A stretch of 64,000 bases of DNA from NCBI RefSeq assembly GCF_004364165.1, contig NZ_SOAY01000010.1, positions 1,453,098 through 1,517,097 of the forward strand, in the 5' to 3' direction. The notes beneath the pieces were generated by a model, which was not told the DNA's origin, searched no databases, and was given only the letters and a program-made list of their open reading frames with translations. Positions 39,302 to 47,367 of the stretch are shown piece by piece. Source of the DNA: Maribacter spongiicola (lineage in GTDB: Bacteria; Bacteroidota; Bacteroidia; Flavobacteriales; Flavobacteriaceae). Made by a program: the position numbers and the translations under genes. Every line of letters begins with the position of its first letter. Positions within the stretch are counted from its first letter, which is position 1.

Positions 39302-40099
39302 TTACTTTATTCCGTTAAAGAAAATCAAGGTCCGCTCAATATGTTTTTGCCAATATGTCCATTCGTGTTTACCTTCAAATTCTTGATATGTATGATCAAT
39401 ATCTGACTTGTCAAGTTTTAAATGAAGTGCTCTATTGTATTCAATCAATAAATCATCTTTACCACAATCAAAACGAAATGGAGGTAGCTGTTTTTTATTT
39501 TGTTCCATCAACTTGAAAACATCTTCGTTGAGCTCTTCGGTCTGATTATAATTACGCTCATCCTCTTCAACAAATAAATGCATTTGATTAATGTTGGTAA
39601 TAGAAGAATGCCCTGAAAACCCTTTGTATTTTTCAGGATATTTGGCAGCCAATCGCATTGCACCATAACCTCCCATTGATAGTCCAGAAATAAATAAGTT
39701 TGATGACGCGCTTGTACTGTCAATATTTTCTATAACTGCATCGATTACATCTTCAACAATCCATTTTTCAAAATCAAAGTCGTTATGTGGTAGGTAAGCA
39801 GAGCCGTCGCCCCATAATCCGTCAGAAGGCATTGCGATTACCATAGGTTTTATAAGCCCTTCGACCATCATACGCAAAGCGGTAAAGTGAACGCCCGCTT
39901 TGTGTGCCCAAATCCAAGCACTACCATAAACGCCATGTAATAATGTAACTATAGGTAGGTCCTTTAATTCTTCACCAGGCGGTACAAAAACACAAATATC
40001 TCCTCGTCCTTTAAGATTGGGAGTCTTTACCGTAATAAACCGAAGATGGTTACTTTCAAATTCAGGATTTGATATTTCTGTTGTTTTAAATTTTGACAT
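39302..40099 (-). CDS. Esterase D-like alpha/beta hydrolase, possible S-formylglutathione-type hydrolase
   Basis: A 265-residue serine hydrolase with nucleophile Ser141 (GLSMGGYG), Asp215 or Asp216 (CGKDD) and His245 (EGKHEW); oxyanion segment LLHGVYGS. No signal peptide, so cytoplasmic. It is the last gene of the P450 operon, 6 bases after a class-III-like alcohol dehydrogenase. In formaldehyde detoxification that pair oxidizes a thiol-formaldehyde adduct and hydrolyses the formyl thioester. This role is inferred from position; a carbohydrate esterase is the alternative. Confidence 0.75.
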   Translation of the reverse strand: MSKFKTTEISNPEFESNHLRFITVKTPNLKGRGDICVFVPPGEELKDLPIVTLLHGVYGSAWIWAHKAGVHFTALRMMVEGLIKPMVIAMPSDGLWGDGSAYLPHNDFDFEKWIVEDVIDAVIENIDSTSASSNLFISGLSMGGYGAMRLAAKYPEKYKGFSGHSSITNINQMHLFVEEDERNYNQTEELNEDVFKLMEQNKKQLPPFRFDCGKDDLLIEYNRALHLKLDKSDIDHTYQEFEGKHEWTYWQKHIERTLIFFNGIK

Positions 40100-40105
40100 A
40101 ATTTT

Positions 40106-41221
40106 TTATTCGAAAATGATTACTCCCTTAGCATTTTTACCTGCCAACATATCATCAAAAGCTTGTTGTAAATTTTCAATTGGGTATGTTCTAGTAATCA
40201 TCTCATCTAGCATTAAATCTCCTTTATCATAAAGGTTGACTAATTTTGGAAAATCTATCTGTGGGCGACATTTACCGTAAAGGGGATTAATGTAAATTTT
40301 ATCCCATTCAAATAAATTCATATCTATAGAAATGGTTTCTTCAATACCACTAACTTGAACTGCAGTACCTGCATTTCTAATCATAGCTAAAGGAGCAGCC
40401 CCTAATGCCGGTACGGCTGTACACTCAAAAGCGTAATCTGCACCTCTACCTTCTGTTATTGTTTTTACTTTTTCTGATGCCTGTAGTAAACCTGTATCAT
40501 TTTTATCAGCTAAAATAGTATGTGTGGCTCCAAATTGTTTTGCCATTTCAAGACGCTCTTCATTAATGTCTATTGCAATAATTTTTGATGCTCCAGAAAT
40601 TCTGGCACCTTGTATTACATTTAAGCCAACGCCACCTGTTCCAATAATTACAGCAGAACTTCCTGCGGTTACTTTTGCCGTATTCACAGCAGAACCATAC
40701 CCCGTCATTACACCACAACTAATAATACTTGCAGAAGTCATGGGTAAATCGCCATCAAACTTTACGCATGCAGATTCTTTCACCAAAGCGTATTCAGAAA
40801 TAGTACCTATGTTAAAAGAACGCTCTATAGGTTCACTATTCCATTTTGTGCCTTCTAAATGAGCATGACCAGGGGTAAAACCATTTCCACCAGCGGTTAC
40901 AGGCGAGTTGTTTTCACAAATATGCTGATTGCCTTCTTGGCACTGAAAACATTTCATACAAGGGGTAGCCCAATTGAGAATTACCTTATCGCCAATCTTA
41001 AAATCTGTAATAGCGCTACCAATTTGCTCTATAATACCTGCACCTTCATGACCAATAACAATTGGTTTGCCCCATGTTAAAGAATCGTGATCCGTATGGC
41101 AAAGTCCGGCAGCTTTTATTTTAACTATTATTTCATCTGCTTTGGGTTCTGCTATAGTAACTGTGTCTATGATAAATTTACCATCACCTGTTGCTATTGC
41201 ACATTTAGATTGTATTGACAT
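40106..41221 (-). CDS. Zinc alcohol dehydrogenase (class III-like), probable formaldehyde detoxification
   Basis: A 371-residue medium-chain alcohol dehydrogenase. Catalytic zinc ligands Cys41, His58 (GHEGAG) and Cys169 (IISCGVMTGYGSA) and all four structural cysteines (88, 91, 94, 102) are present; GTGGVG is the NAD motif. The family includes S-hydroxymethylglutathione/mycothiol dehydrogenases. Oxidative demethylation by the P450 of this operon yields formaldehyde, and an alcohol dehydrogenase linked to such clusters has been tied to formaldehyde removal in marine flavobacteria. Whether glutathione or another thiol is used cannot be read here. Confidence 0.87.
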   Translation of the reverse strand: MSIQSKCAIATGDGKFIIDTVTIAEPKADEIIVKIKAAGLCHTDHDSLTWGKPIVIGHEGAGIIEQIGSAITDFKIGDKVILNWATPCMKCFQCQEGNQHICENNSPVTAGGNGFTPGHAHLEGTKWNSEPIERSFNIGTISEYALVKESACVKFDGDLPMTSASIISCGVMTGYGSAVNTAKVTAGSSAVIIGTGGVGLNVIQGARISGASKIIAIDINEERLEMAKQFGATHTILADKNDTGLLQASEKVKTITEGRGADYAFECTAVPALGAAPLAMIRNAGTAVQVSGIEETISIDMNLFEWDKIYINPLYGKCRPQIDFPKLVNLYDKGDLMLDEMITRTYPIENLQQAFDDMLAGKNAKGVIIFE

Positions 41222-41243
41222 TTTTATATTTTTAATGCTGATT

Positions 41244-42488
41244 TTAAATAAAACTAGTCGGGGTTATGGCTATAGAAATATCTGAAAGTTTATGCTTATC
41301 AATTTTCTGATTTTTTTGAATAAAACGGGTACCTAACATATAGGCCTTAGCATTATTAATAGCATCAACAGCAAGTAATTCATCATCTTTAAAATACCAA
41401 ACCGATTGGCAGTTATCTCTATCTGTTTCTATTCGTTTAATAGTATGGTTATAACCTTGCGATAAACCTACCATTTGTAATTTTACGTCATATTGGTCAG
41501 ACCAAAACCAAGGTATGGCGTTATAGGTCACAGCCTCTCCACAAATAGATTTCGCTGCAACTTTTGCTTGATCTACAGCATTTTGTACAGATTCTAATCT
41601 AATATATTTTTTGTAATGCGGATTATAATGAAAAGTACAATCCCCTAAAGCATATATGTCTTCATCATTGGTTTTGCAGTTGGCATCAACTTTAATTCCG
41701 TTTTCAATTTCTAAACCAGCTTCTTCGGCTAATTCGGTATTAACTATAATACCTACACCAACGATAATGATATCTGCTTTGTAGCTAGAACCATCGTCGC
41801 ATTGAACTTCGTTAATGTAACTATTAAAATCAACGGATGTTACATTTTTATTTGATCGAAGTGATACGCCATGTTGCTGATGTAACTCTTTAAAATAGGT
41901 AGACATTTCAGGGGCGGTTACACGAGATAGTACACGTTCTTCGCGTTCTAAAACAGTTACTGATGCGCCTAGTTTACTCAAGGAAGCAGCAGTTTCTAGA
42001 CCAATGTATCCGCCGCCGATAATGACAACTTTGTTATGGTATTTATTAAGGGATTTTCTAATATTAATAGCATCTTCAGCAGTTCGCATCGCAAAAACGC
42101 GTTTTGCGGTATTTAATCCTTTTATAGGGGGTATAAAAGGGCGTGCCCCTGTGGTAAGAACTAATTTGTCATACTGTTGAACTGAACCATCAGAAATGGT
42201 GATGCTTTTTTCTTTACGATTAATTGAGCTGACGGTTTCACCTAACCTTAGGGAAACCCTATCAGTTTCATAGTTTTGTTTCGGAAACAATAAATCTTGA
42301 GTTGTACCTTCTTCACTTGTTAAATAAGCTTTAGATAACGGCGGTCTATGATAAGGGAATTCTGGGTCGCGATCAAATAAAATAATTTCACCTTCCCAGC
42401 CTTCTTTTCGTAAAGCGAAAGCAAAATTTACCCCAGCGTGACTTGCGCCGATTACAACACAAATTTTATTCGATGTTTCGGTAGACAT
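41244..42488 (-). CDS. NAD(P)H-dependent ferredoxin reductase (P450 electron transfer)
   Basis: A 414-residue FAD-dependent oxidoreductase of the putidaredoxin-reductase type. FAD motif GASHAG (14-19), RPPLSKAYL after it, NAD(P)H motif GGGYIG (158-163), and DIYALGDC binding FAD; a Reductase_C domain ends the chain. Its start codon overlaps the ferredoxin stop by one base (TAATG), so translation is coupled. It passes electrons from NAD(P)H to the ferredoxin and so to the P450. Confidence 0.93.
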   Translation of the reverse strand: MSTETSNKICVVIGASHAGVNFAFALRKEGWEGEIILFDRDPEFPYHRPPLSKAYLTSEEGTTQDLLFPKQNYETDRVSLRLGETVSSINRKEKSITISDGSVQQYDKLVLTTGARPFIPPIKGLNTAKRVFAMRTAEDAINIRKSLNKYHNKVVIIGGGYIGLETAASLSKLGASVTVLEREERVLSRVTAPEMSTYFKELHQQHGVSLRSNKNVTSVDFNSYINEVQCDDGSSYKADIIIVGVGIIVNTELAEEAGLEIENGIKVDANCKTNDEDIYALGDCTFHYNPHYKKYIRLESVQNAVDQAKVAAKSICGEAVTYNAIPWFWSDQYDVKLQMVGLSQGYNHTIKRIETDRDNCQSVWYFKDDELLAVDAINNAKAYMLGTRFIQKNQKIDKHKLSDISIAITPTSFI

Positions 42489-42796
42489 TATTTTGCAACA
42501 TTTAAAACGATCCCATCGATTGCATCAGAAACATCAATTTGACAACAAAGGCGACTAAATTCACTTACGTTATCATCAAATTCTAGCATATCACTTTCTA
42601 ATTGACTTGGAGCTCCAACTTTATCCCAAGAAGCAGGTTCTACATGAACATGGCACGTTGCACAAGAGCATACTCCGCCACAATCACCATCAATTCCTTT
42701 AACCTTATTTTGTACTGCAAGTTCCATTACATTACCTGTTGTCGCCTCGGTAATAATGGTTTCATTATCGCTTGTTAAAAATGTTATTTTTGCCAT
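42488..42796 (-). CDS. 2Fe-2S ferredoxin, adrenodoxin/putidaredoxin type
   Basis: A 102-residue ferredoxin with cluster ligands Cys39, Cys45, Cys48 and Cys85 (C-x5-C-x2-C and RLCCQ), the vertebrate/Pseudomonas P450-ferredoxin spacing. It is encoded between the P450 (23 bases upstream) and its reductase (one-base overlap), a complete three-component class I system. Confidence 0.94.
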   Translation of the reverse strand: MAKITFLTSDNETIITEATTGNVMELAVQNKVKGIDGDCGGVCSCATCHVHVEPASWDKVGAPSQLESDMLEFDDNVSEFSRLCCQIDVSDAIDGIVLNVAK

Positions 42797-42819
42797 TTTT
42801 AAATGTATTAGTGTTTTTA

Positions 42820-43974
42820 TTAATAGTTGAATTTAACGTGTAAACTGTCGAAGCCTACTTTTCGTTTAAAGTGACCTAAATCTTCAATGTTCTCTTTGTA
42901 GTCTATAATGTCTATTGATTTTACTTCTTCTAATAAAGTTGAAATCAATATCTTCAATATTTGCCTTGCATGTGTTGCACCTAGACAATTATGTGTGCCA
43001 AAACCAAATGCTACATGCGGATTTATTTTTCTGTCGATCACTATTTCATTTGCATTCTCGAATACATTGGCGTCGCGATTTGCTGAAGCCCAACAAAGCG
43101 ATATTTTACTATCAGCTTTTAACGAATGCTCACAAACATTAGAGGCTTCGGTGGTTATTCGTCCCATTTGTGTTAACGGAGAAAAATATCGAATCAATTC
43201 TTCAATAGTATTGTTCAATATTTCAGGTTCATTACGTAATCTTTCTAGCGATTCTGGATGTTCAGAAAAATAAGAAATCGAATTCGTAACGGCATTTATA
43301 ACGGTATCTCTACCGCCAGCAAAAGTTAGAATAATAACGCCCTTAACTTCTTTTTTAGTTAGTTTTTTGCCGTTTGCTTCAGATGCAAGTAGCACAGAAT
43401 ACAGATCGTCTGTTGGGGCTGCGCTTGCCCTTTCAATTTCTTTATCAATATAATCATACAAGATGTTTGCCTTGTCGGCATCTAAAGCAGTGCCTTCACT
43501 TCTAAAAACATGCGTACCCCAAGAGATCCATGTTTCGGCTTGTGAGTATGGTGTGTTTAATAAAAGAGTTAATGCACGAGATTGTAATGGTAACGCAAAT
43601 TCACTAACAATGTCTAAAGATTCTCTTTTTAAAACCTCTTTAACTAACGATTGAATTTGATTTTTAAGCTTTGTAGTATACTCTTCTTCTAAAGGTCGTT
43701 TAAACCACGGGTCTAATACGGCTCTATAGTCTGCATGTAGGGGCGGGTCAACTTCAAATGGAATCTGACGAATATCTCTTATGTTTTCTTCGGATGGAAT
43801 AACAATTCGACCAGGTGCAGCTCCAGATTGATAAGTTTTTGCATTATGTGCACATCTTCGAACATCTTTATGACCTAAGACCATGGTAACTTCCTCGCCT
43901 TGATCATTCATCTTGCCAAATCCTTTTTCAATTCTTTCCTTTTCAAAAGGGTCTTGAAAGTTGCTCTTATTCAT
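42820..43974 (-). CDS. Cytochrome P450, probable 6-O-methyl-D-galactose demethylase (CYP236-like)
   Basis: A 384-residue soluble bacterial P450. I-helix AGGRDT (219-224), ExxR at Glu259-Arg262, and heme-ligand Cys330 in FGFGTHNCLG. P450s in porphyran loci of Zobellia and Formosa convert 6-O-methyl-D-galactose, a porphyran constituent, to D-galactose and formaldehyde. The surrounding galK, GH16, GH117 and electron-transfer genes make this the best reading. It is first in the five-gene operon 43974-39302 and divergent from an AraC regulator over 157 bases. Confidence 0.9.
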   Translation of the reverse strand: MNKSNFQDPFEKERIEKGFGKMNDQGEEVTMVLGHKDVRRCAHNAKTYQSGAAPGRIVIPSEENIRDIRQIPFEVDPPLHADYRAVLDPWFKRPLEEEYTTKLKNQIQSLVKEVLKRESLDIVSEFALPLQSRALTLLLNTPYSQAETWISWGTHVFRSEGTALDADKANILYDYIDKEIERASAAPTDDLYSVLLASEANGKKLTKKEVKGVIILTFAGGRDTVINAVTNSISYFSEHPESLERLRNEPEILNNTIEELIRYFSPLTQMGRITTEASNVCEHSLKADSKISLCWASANRDANVFENANEIVIDRKINPHVAFGFGTHNCLGATHARQILKILISTLLEEVKSIDIIDYKENIEDLGHFKRKVGFDSLHVKFNY

Positions 43975-44131
43975 GGTGTTGATTATTTTTTATTCTTAAA
44001 ATGTATCATGACAAATATGAATAAACTACTGGCACGTTAATTAATGTTTATTAGCATATTTAGTGCTTATTTTGATATTTTAATAGCTATATTCACTTTA
44101 TTGAATCATAATAGATTATAATTGTTAACTT
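43975..44131. promoter_or_regulatory. Divergent promoter region of P450 operon and AraC gene
   Basis: 157 AT-rich bases between two start codons facing away from each other. No copy of the 11-bp operator is present. Near 44048-44090 several related TTAGnnnA-like words (TTTATTAGCATA, TATTTAGTGCT, TTAATAGCTA) recur at roughly one- to two-turn spacing, a possible AraC binding array; this is weak. Confidence 0.35.
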
Positions 44132-44989
44132 ATGAAAGCACAATTTGAAAAAATAAATTCTAATCAAAGTGCTTTATATGCATTTGTTTATGAGGGTGTT
44201 GAGTTTGATGCACCTTGGCATTTTCACCCAGAATTTGAACTGACTTATATTGTAAAAGGGAAGGGGATGAGGTACGTAGGCAATAATATTCAAAAATTCG
44301 AAGAAGGTGATTTTGTTCTTTTAGGATCTAATCTGCCGCATTGCTGGAAAAATACAGATTTACATATAGGTAATGTAAAGTCGGTCATTTTTCAATGGAA
44401 CGATTTGTTTTTAGGGGAAAACTGGCATCAAAAAGAGGAGTTTTACCAAATTAGCTTATTGCTAAAAAAGGCTTCTAAAGGAGTTTTTTTTCATTCATTT
44501 TCTTCAAAAAAGACAGCAAATAGATTAATGGAAATCATTGATAAAAAACCACTAGATAGATTGTTGAGTTTTTTACAATTATTAGAAGAATTGGCATCGG
44601 TAAAAACATTCGAATTATTAACGACTACAGGTTTCTCGCCTAATCTTAATTTAAAAGCTAATAATAGAATTGATTTAGTGTACGATTATGTGGAGAAGAA
44701 CTATAATTCAAAAATTAAATTAGATGATGTTTCTAAACTGGTTTCGATGAGTAATGAAGCGTTTTGTCGTTTTTTTAAAAAATCGCTCAACAAATCATTC
44801 TTCACTTTCATAAATGAGTACCGTATAAATTTGGCAAGTAAAATGTTGATAGAAACAAATAAGCAGGTAAGTCAAATTGCTTACGATTGTGGTTATGAAA
44901 GCCTACCTTTTTTCTATAGACAGTTTCAAAAATATATGAACAGCTCACCAAAGGTTTTTAAAAGTCAATATCTAAAAATGAATTCATAA
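44132..44989 (+). CDS. AraC-family regulator with cupin sensor domain
   Basis: A 285-residue cytoplasmic regulator. The N-terminal cupin (about 20-110) contains HFHPEFELTYIVKG and LLGSNLPHCW; the C-terminal AraC HTH pair (about 185-282) contains LDDVSKLVSMSNEAFCRFFKKS and QIAYDCGYESLPFFYRQFQKY. The His/Glu cupin pattern suggests direct binding of a small sugar. It is divergent from the P450 operon and may control it, with 6-O-methylgalactose a reasonable but unproven inducer. Confidence 0.92.
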   Translation: MKAQFEKINSNQSALYAFVYEGVEFDAPWHFHPEFELTYIVKGKGMRYVGNNIQKFEEGDFVLLGSNLPHCWKNTDLHIGNVKSVIFQWNDLFLGENWHQKEEFYQISLLLKKASKGVFFHSFSSKKTANRLMEIIDKKPLDRLLSFLQLLEELASVKTFELLTTTGFSPNLNLKANNRIDLVYDYVEKNYNSKIKLDDVSKLVSMSNEAFCRFFKKSLNKSFFTFINEYRINLASKMLIETNKQVSQIAYDCGYESLPFFYRQFQKYMNSSPKVFKSQYLKMNS

Positions 44990-45138
44990 TTTGCTTAGTT
45001 TGTACTTTGAAATCTATGATGTTTTGATGTTGAAATTAGTATTGGTCGATTTTTATTAAATTTTACTTTGTAGAGAAATTTACTTTAGCCAAGTTGTTAT
45101 TAGATGAATAATTAAAACTTTTCTTTGAAAATATACTT

Positions 45139-46773
45139 ATGAAAAAAACACTGTCTGTATTATGTTTGCTTGCCATTACATTACTTAATGCACAAAATAA
45201 TATAAAAGATATTAGTGCTCAACAAGCTTTTGAAAGAGCATTAGAATTGAGATTTCAAAATCCTGATAGCGCAGTTGCTTTGTTAGATTTTAGTAGTAAA
45301 AAATATTTACAATTAAATGATACCCTTGGTGCAACTTATAGTTTGTTGGAAAAAGCTTATGTTTTCGAAAATATTGCACGATACGCAAACTCATATGATG
45401 CATTATGGACAGCTTTAATTTTAAATGATAATAGAGAAGATGATAAACTGAAATCTATAATTTTCGTTAGACTAGGCAGAATATACAGTTATAATAAAAG
45501 AGTAAAAGAGTCTTATAAGTATTTACAATCTTCTTTAGAACTACAAAAAAGAAGAGTAGAAAAAATGAACCTTAAAAAGTCTGAACTAGTACCTTATTAT
45601 TACTCTTTAGCAAAGACAAGTAGAGAGTTGGAAGAAAATAAAGTTGCTCGTATTTATTTAGATAGTTGTTATTTATATTTTTCTGATGACGTTGATATTA
45701 AGCCATTAGCCCATTTAGAGTATGGTGGTAAAGAGTATCTTGATTTTGAAAAGGCTGTTTTATTAGAAAGAGAAGATAATAATGAAGATGCAATAGGATT
45801 AATGGAGGATGTAATACCTTATTTTCAAGAAAATGAGCCAACCTATCTCGTATTAATATATAAGTATTTAGGCGATATGTATTTTAATCTTTCTGATTTA
45901 AAAAAAAGTGAAGAACTTTATAGAAAATCTTTAAATATTTCAGAGGAATACAAAAGTCATGTAGATTTTACACCATTGGTCTATGAGAATCTAACTAGAT
46001 TATACCTATTAAAAAATGATTATAAGAACGCCTTTAAAAGTTTAGAGAAGGCTAAGGAGTTGGATGCTAAATTTTTTGATGGTAGAAGTTCTATAAACCA
46101 ATCTTTATTAGAAATAAAAGATAATTATCGATTAGAAAAGGATAGACAAGAAAAACAAATTCAACAACAGTACTTAAAGCAACTCGAGCAAGAAGAAGAG
46201 ATAAGTAAACTTCAAATGATTATTTTGTTAGGGTCTATTTTCTTTATCATAATAATAGGTTATGGCTATTTTAATTACCTAAGAACCAAACATAGAAATG
46301 AAAAAGCATTCATAAAAAGAAATAAGGAACTGGAAATACAAAAGCAACAGGTTCTTATTGATATAAAGAATAAAGAATTAGCATCTTCAGCACTTCAGCT
46401 AATAGAAAAAGATGAATTTTTGAAAGAGATAAAATCTAAGGTACGTGTAGGTAACGATAAGATTAAAATTCATGAAATTAATAAGGTGCTAAGATCAATC
46501 TCGTCTAATAATAATAATAATTGGGATGAGTTTAAGCATCGGTTTATATCAGTGAACAAAGAGTTTTATGATAAGATTTTCGAGAAATTCCCCAATTTAA
46601 GTCAAAGTGATCAAAAAATATGTGCTTTGATAAAATTAAACATGTCTAGTAAAGATATGGCGAGGTTGTTAGGTATATCTGTAGAGTCTGTGCATACTTC
46701 AAGACATCGTATTCGTAAAAAAATGAATCTACCTAGAAATGTCAATTTAGAAGATTATATTAATTCAATTTAA
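45139..46773 (+). CDS. TPR-transmembrane-HTH transcriptional regulator 2
   Basis: A 544-residue paralog of the regulator at 17943-19574: signal peptide ending LLNAQ (about 19), TPR-like helices (about 25-310), coiled coil (330-356), transmembrane helix (358-380), second coiled coil, and the HTH domain (about 487-544). The HTH core ALIKLNMSSKDMARLLGIS is shared almost residue for residue with the first protein. It precedes the SusC2 operon by 594 bases. Each SusC/D pair thus has its own regulator, which suggests partner-specific sensing. Confidence 0.85.
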   Translation: MKKTLSVLCLLAITLLNAQNNIKDISAQQAFERALELRFQNPDSAVALLDFSSKKYLQLNDTLGATYSLLEKAYVFENIARYANSYDALWTALILNDNREDDKLKSIIFVRLGRIYSYNKRVKESYKYLQSSLELQKRRVEKMNLKKSELVPYYYSLAKTSRELEENKVARIYLDSCYLYFSDDVDIKPLAHLEYGGKEYLDFEKAVLLEREDNNEDAIGLMEDVIPYFQENEPTYLVLIYKYLGDMYFNLSDLKKSEELYRKSLNISEEYKSHVDFTPLVYENLTRLYLLKNDYKNAFKSLEKAKELDAKFFDGRSSINQSLLEIKDNYRLEKDRQEKQIQQQYLKQLEQEEEISKLQMIILLGSIFFIIIIGYGYFNYLRTKHRNEKAFIKRNKELEIQKQQVLIDIKNKELASSALQLIEKDEFLKEIKSKVRVGNDKIKIHEINKVLRSISSNNNNNWDEFKHRFISVNKEFYDKIFEKFPNLSQSDQKICALIKLNMSSKDMARLLGISVESVHTSRHRIRKKMNLPRNVNLEDYINSI

Positions 46774-46803
46774 ACCCCATACAACTTATATTATATATCA
46801 ATT

Positions 46804-46850
46804 TATCGACTTGTGGAATTTAATTCAAGTCGATAGTCCTTACTCTTTTT
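46804..46850 (+). terminator. Hairpin after regulator 2
   Basis: TATCGACTTG (46804-46813) and CAAGTCGATA (46826-46835) form a perfect 10-bp stem. A loosely T-rich stretch ends near 46850. It lies 31 bases after the stop of the regulator gene. Confidence 0.55.
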
Positions 46851-46892
46851 ATTAACAGGTTATTTAATTGAATGATTAATACTATTCTTATT

Positions 46893-47143
46893 TATCTTTT
46901 ATAGGGGTAGGCGCTTGGTAACAGAAAAACTATTAATCAAGGAAATTAAATTTATTGACTACAAAAATAAATTCTAGCCGATAGTTAAGGTATAGGTGAA
47001 CAAGTTGTTTTAGAAATCACTCAAGTTTAAATTCTAATTACGGATAAATAAAGCTAACATAATTAATGATTGAGTAGTTTTTAGCTTAAATAATCTCGAT
47101 TTATAGGTATAAAAAGATTGTCTTTATGACAGTCTTTTTTTTT
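46893..47143 (+). ncRNA. Candidate small RNA upstream of SusC2
   Basis: TATCTTTT (46893-46900), one mismatch from TAnnTTTG with a TTG about 23 bases upstream, could start a transcript near 46907. It would end at the clear terminator 47114-47143, about 237 bases, with no reading frame inside. AAGCTAA and TTAGCTT (near 47051 and 47090) could close a loop that exposes TTGAGT, complementary to ACTCAA of the susC leaders. The alternative is simply a second terminator for the regulator transcript. Confidence 0.3.
47114..47143 (+). terminator. Strong terminator upstream of SusC2 promoter
   Basis: AAGATTGTC (47114-47122) and GACAGTCTT (47128-47136) pair with one G-T, followed by a run of seven further T. 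It insulates the SusC2 promoter from upstream transcription; which transcript it ends is unclear. Confidence 0.8.
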
Positions 47144-47207
47144 GACAAATATTTCAATTTCAAACCAAATTATATTCGAAAACCTTGATAAATCTAACTT
47201 TTAGTAA

Positions 47208-47268
47208 TTGTGTCAAGTTATTGTGCAGTTGTAAAATGGCAAAAAAAATAGAGTTATAATTAGTTTTA
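47208..47268 (+). promoter_or_regulatory. Direct-repeat operator and -7 element for SusC2 operon
   Basis: TTGTGTCAAGT and TATTGTGCAGT are tandem 11-mers (47208-47229). TAGTTTTA (47261-47268), one mismatch from TAnnTTTG, follows after exactly 31 bases. The predicted leader of about 93 bases matches SusC1. Confidence 0.62.
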
Positions 47269-47340
47269 CTTAATCATCAGATCTAATATTAAGAATACCA
47301 TAAAATATTAACAATATTCTTAGTTCAGATCTATGTATAA

Positions 47341-47348
47341 TAACTCAA
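47341..47348 (+). promoter_or_regulatory. TAACTCAA leader element of susC2
   Basis: TAACTCAA followed by GCAAATTTTATTTA lies 20 bases before the SusC2 start. It matches the SusC1 leader element and complements TTGAGTTA at 51917-51924 behind the last gene of this operon. Confidence 0.4.
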
Positions 47349-47367
47349 GCAAATTTTATTTAAACCA

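Noticed and set aside
39302-40099. Feruloyl/acetyl esterase secreted for cell-wall attack
   Set aside because: There is no signal peptide, and the gene is tightly linked to the cytoplasmic P450/alcohol dehydrogenase genes; it remains only an alternative.
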